From NCBI RefSeq assembly GCF_016863635.1, contig NZ_BOPG01000085.1, positions 1 to 64,000 of the forward strand: a stretch of DNA of 64,000 nucleotides, read 5' to 3'. Every line of letters starts with the position of its first letter. Within the stretch, counting starts at the first letter, position 1. The notes beneath the pieces were generated by a model. It did no database searches. It was given only the letters and a program-made list of their open reading frames with translations, and had not been told where the DNA came from. The position numbers and the translations under genes were made by a program. This document shows positions 63,753 to 64,000 of this stretch, in pieces. This stretch comes from Virgisporangium aurantiacum. GTDB lineage: Bacteria > Actinomycetota > Actinomycetes > Mycobacteriales > Micromonosporaceae.

Positions 63753-64000
63753 GCCCCTTCCGCGCTAGCAGCGAGCCCGTCCCCGAGGTGAACGCGCAAC
63801 GCCTGAAGCCCGCGGGCGGTATGGCTCTTGACCGCCCCGACACTGCAGCCCAGCGCAGCCGCGGTCTGCTCGATCGACATGTCCTGCCAGAAGCGCAGCA
63901 CCACCGCCGCGCGCTGCCGCCGTGGCAGCCGGGCCAGCGCGTCGAGAACCAGGCGCTGCTGGTCTACCCGAGCCGCCGCGTCAGCCATCGCGTGGTCCGG
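63749..64000 (-). CDS. SigE-family sigma factor, C-terminal part (cut by window edge)
   Basis: The last 83 codons of a sigma factor. Region 4 is complete: LDALARLPRRQRAAVVLRFW, then EQTAAALGCSVGAVKSHTAR and GLQALR. The reading frame continues off the window (PDHAMADAAARVDQQ), so region 2 lies beyond base 64000. It overlaps its membrane partner by GTGA. It is a second sigma / partner pair of the same kind as at 18.4 kb. Confidence 0.9.
   Translation of the reverse strand, partial: PDHAMADAAARVDQQRLVLDALARLPRRQRAAVVLRFWQDMSIEQTAAALGCSVGAVKSHTARGLQALRVHLGDGLAASAEGA

Noticed and set aside
1..64000. CRISPR array, prophage or integrated plasmid
   Set aside because: No regularly spaced repeats, integrase, attachment-site duplication, tail, capsid or replication genes are visible.

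Overview
The window is high-GC DNA from an actinobacterium. It is most like a large-genome, soil-type member of the Micromonosporaceae or a relative. This is inferred from strongly GC-biased third codon positions, GTG and TTG starts, many ATGA/GTGA stop-start overlaps, SigE-family sigma factors paired with membrane anti-sigma-like proteins, and long secreted proteins with ricin-type or RHS domains. There are no rRNA or tRNA genes, CRISPR arrays, phage genes or housekeeping operons. This is accessory chromosome.

Layout. 0-3 kb is eroded sequence: a coiled-coil fragment, a small secreted protein, a broken ABC exporter coupled to a small unknown gene, and a scrap of a TPR regulator. 3-14 kb holds a secreted beta-helix protein, a MerR regulator divergent from a wax-synthase-like membrane pair, two further membrane proteins, a methyltransferase divergent from an HxlR regulator across a perfect palindrome, and a 977-residue protein of unknown family with one hydrophobic segment and a long coiled coil. 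14-18.4 kb is an XRE regulator divergent from a lipoprotein / alcohol dehydrogenase / Bcr-type efflux unit, with a palindrome between. 18.4-22.5 kb has a SigE-type sigma factor with a CU044_5270-type partner, an arylsulfatase tail, a membrane protein and a glutamate decarboxylase split by one frameshift.

22.6-34.8 kb is the centrepiece, a three-gene operon on the minus strand. It encodes a 1568-residue secreted jellyroll protein, a 2337-residue secreted RHS protein ending in a HINT domain and a nuclease-like toxin, and a 130-residue candidate immunity protein whose start overlaps the toxin stop. 37.7-42.9 kb is a three-gene secreted glycoside hydrolase operon (GH39-like, GH43-like, GH29), each enzyme with a ricin-type lectin domain. 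Its promoter region carries a perfect 16-bp LacI-type palindrome. 43.3-47.9 kb has small secreted peptides and a large sedolisin-type protease fused to Kelch repeats, preceded by an 11-bp direct-repeat array that looks like a PHO box. 48-49.8 kb is a NarL-type two-component pair.

49.8-54.3 kb carries two secreted proteins (one aerolysin-like), two GNAT-type proteins and an alpha-oxoamine-synthase-like PLP enzyme. 54.5-59.8 kb holds two convergent cyclic-di-GMP proteins: one has a degenerate GGDEF with an intact EAL, the other an intact GGDEF with a degenerate EAL. The last 4 kb holds a lipoprotein, a decayed transposase, a small secreted protein, and a sigma / anti-sigma pair running off the window edge.

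Common themes are secretion and envelope-facing functions: toxin delivery, polysaccharide breakdown, proteolysis and lectins. Many small regulator-plus-target units are separated by palindromic operators.
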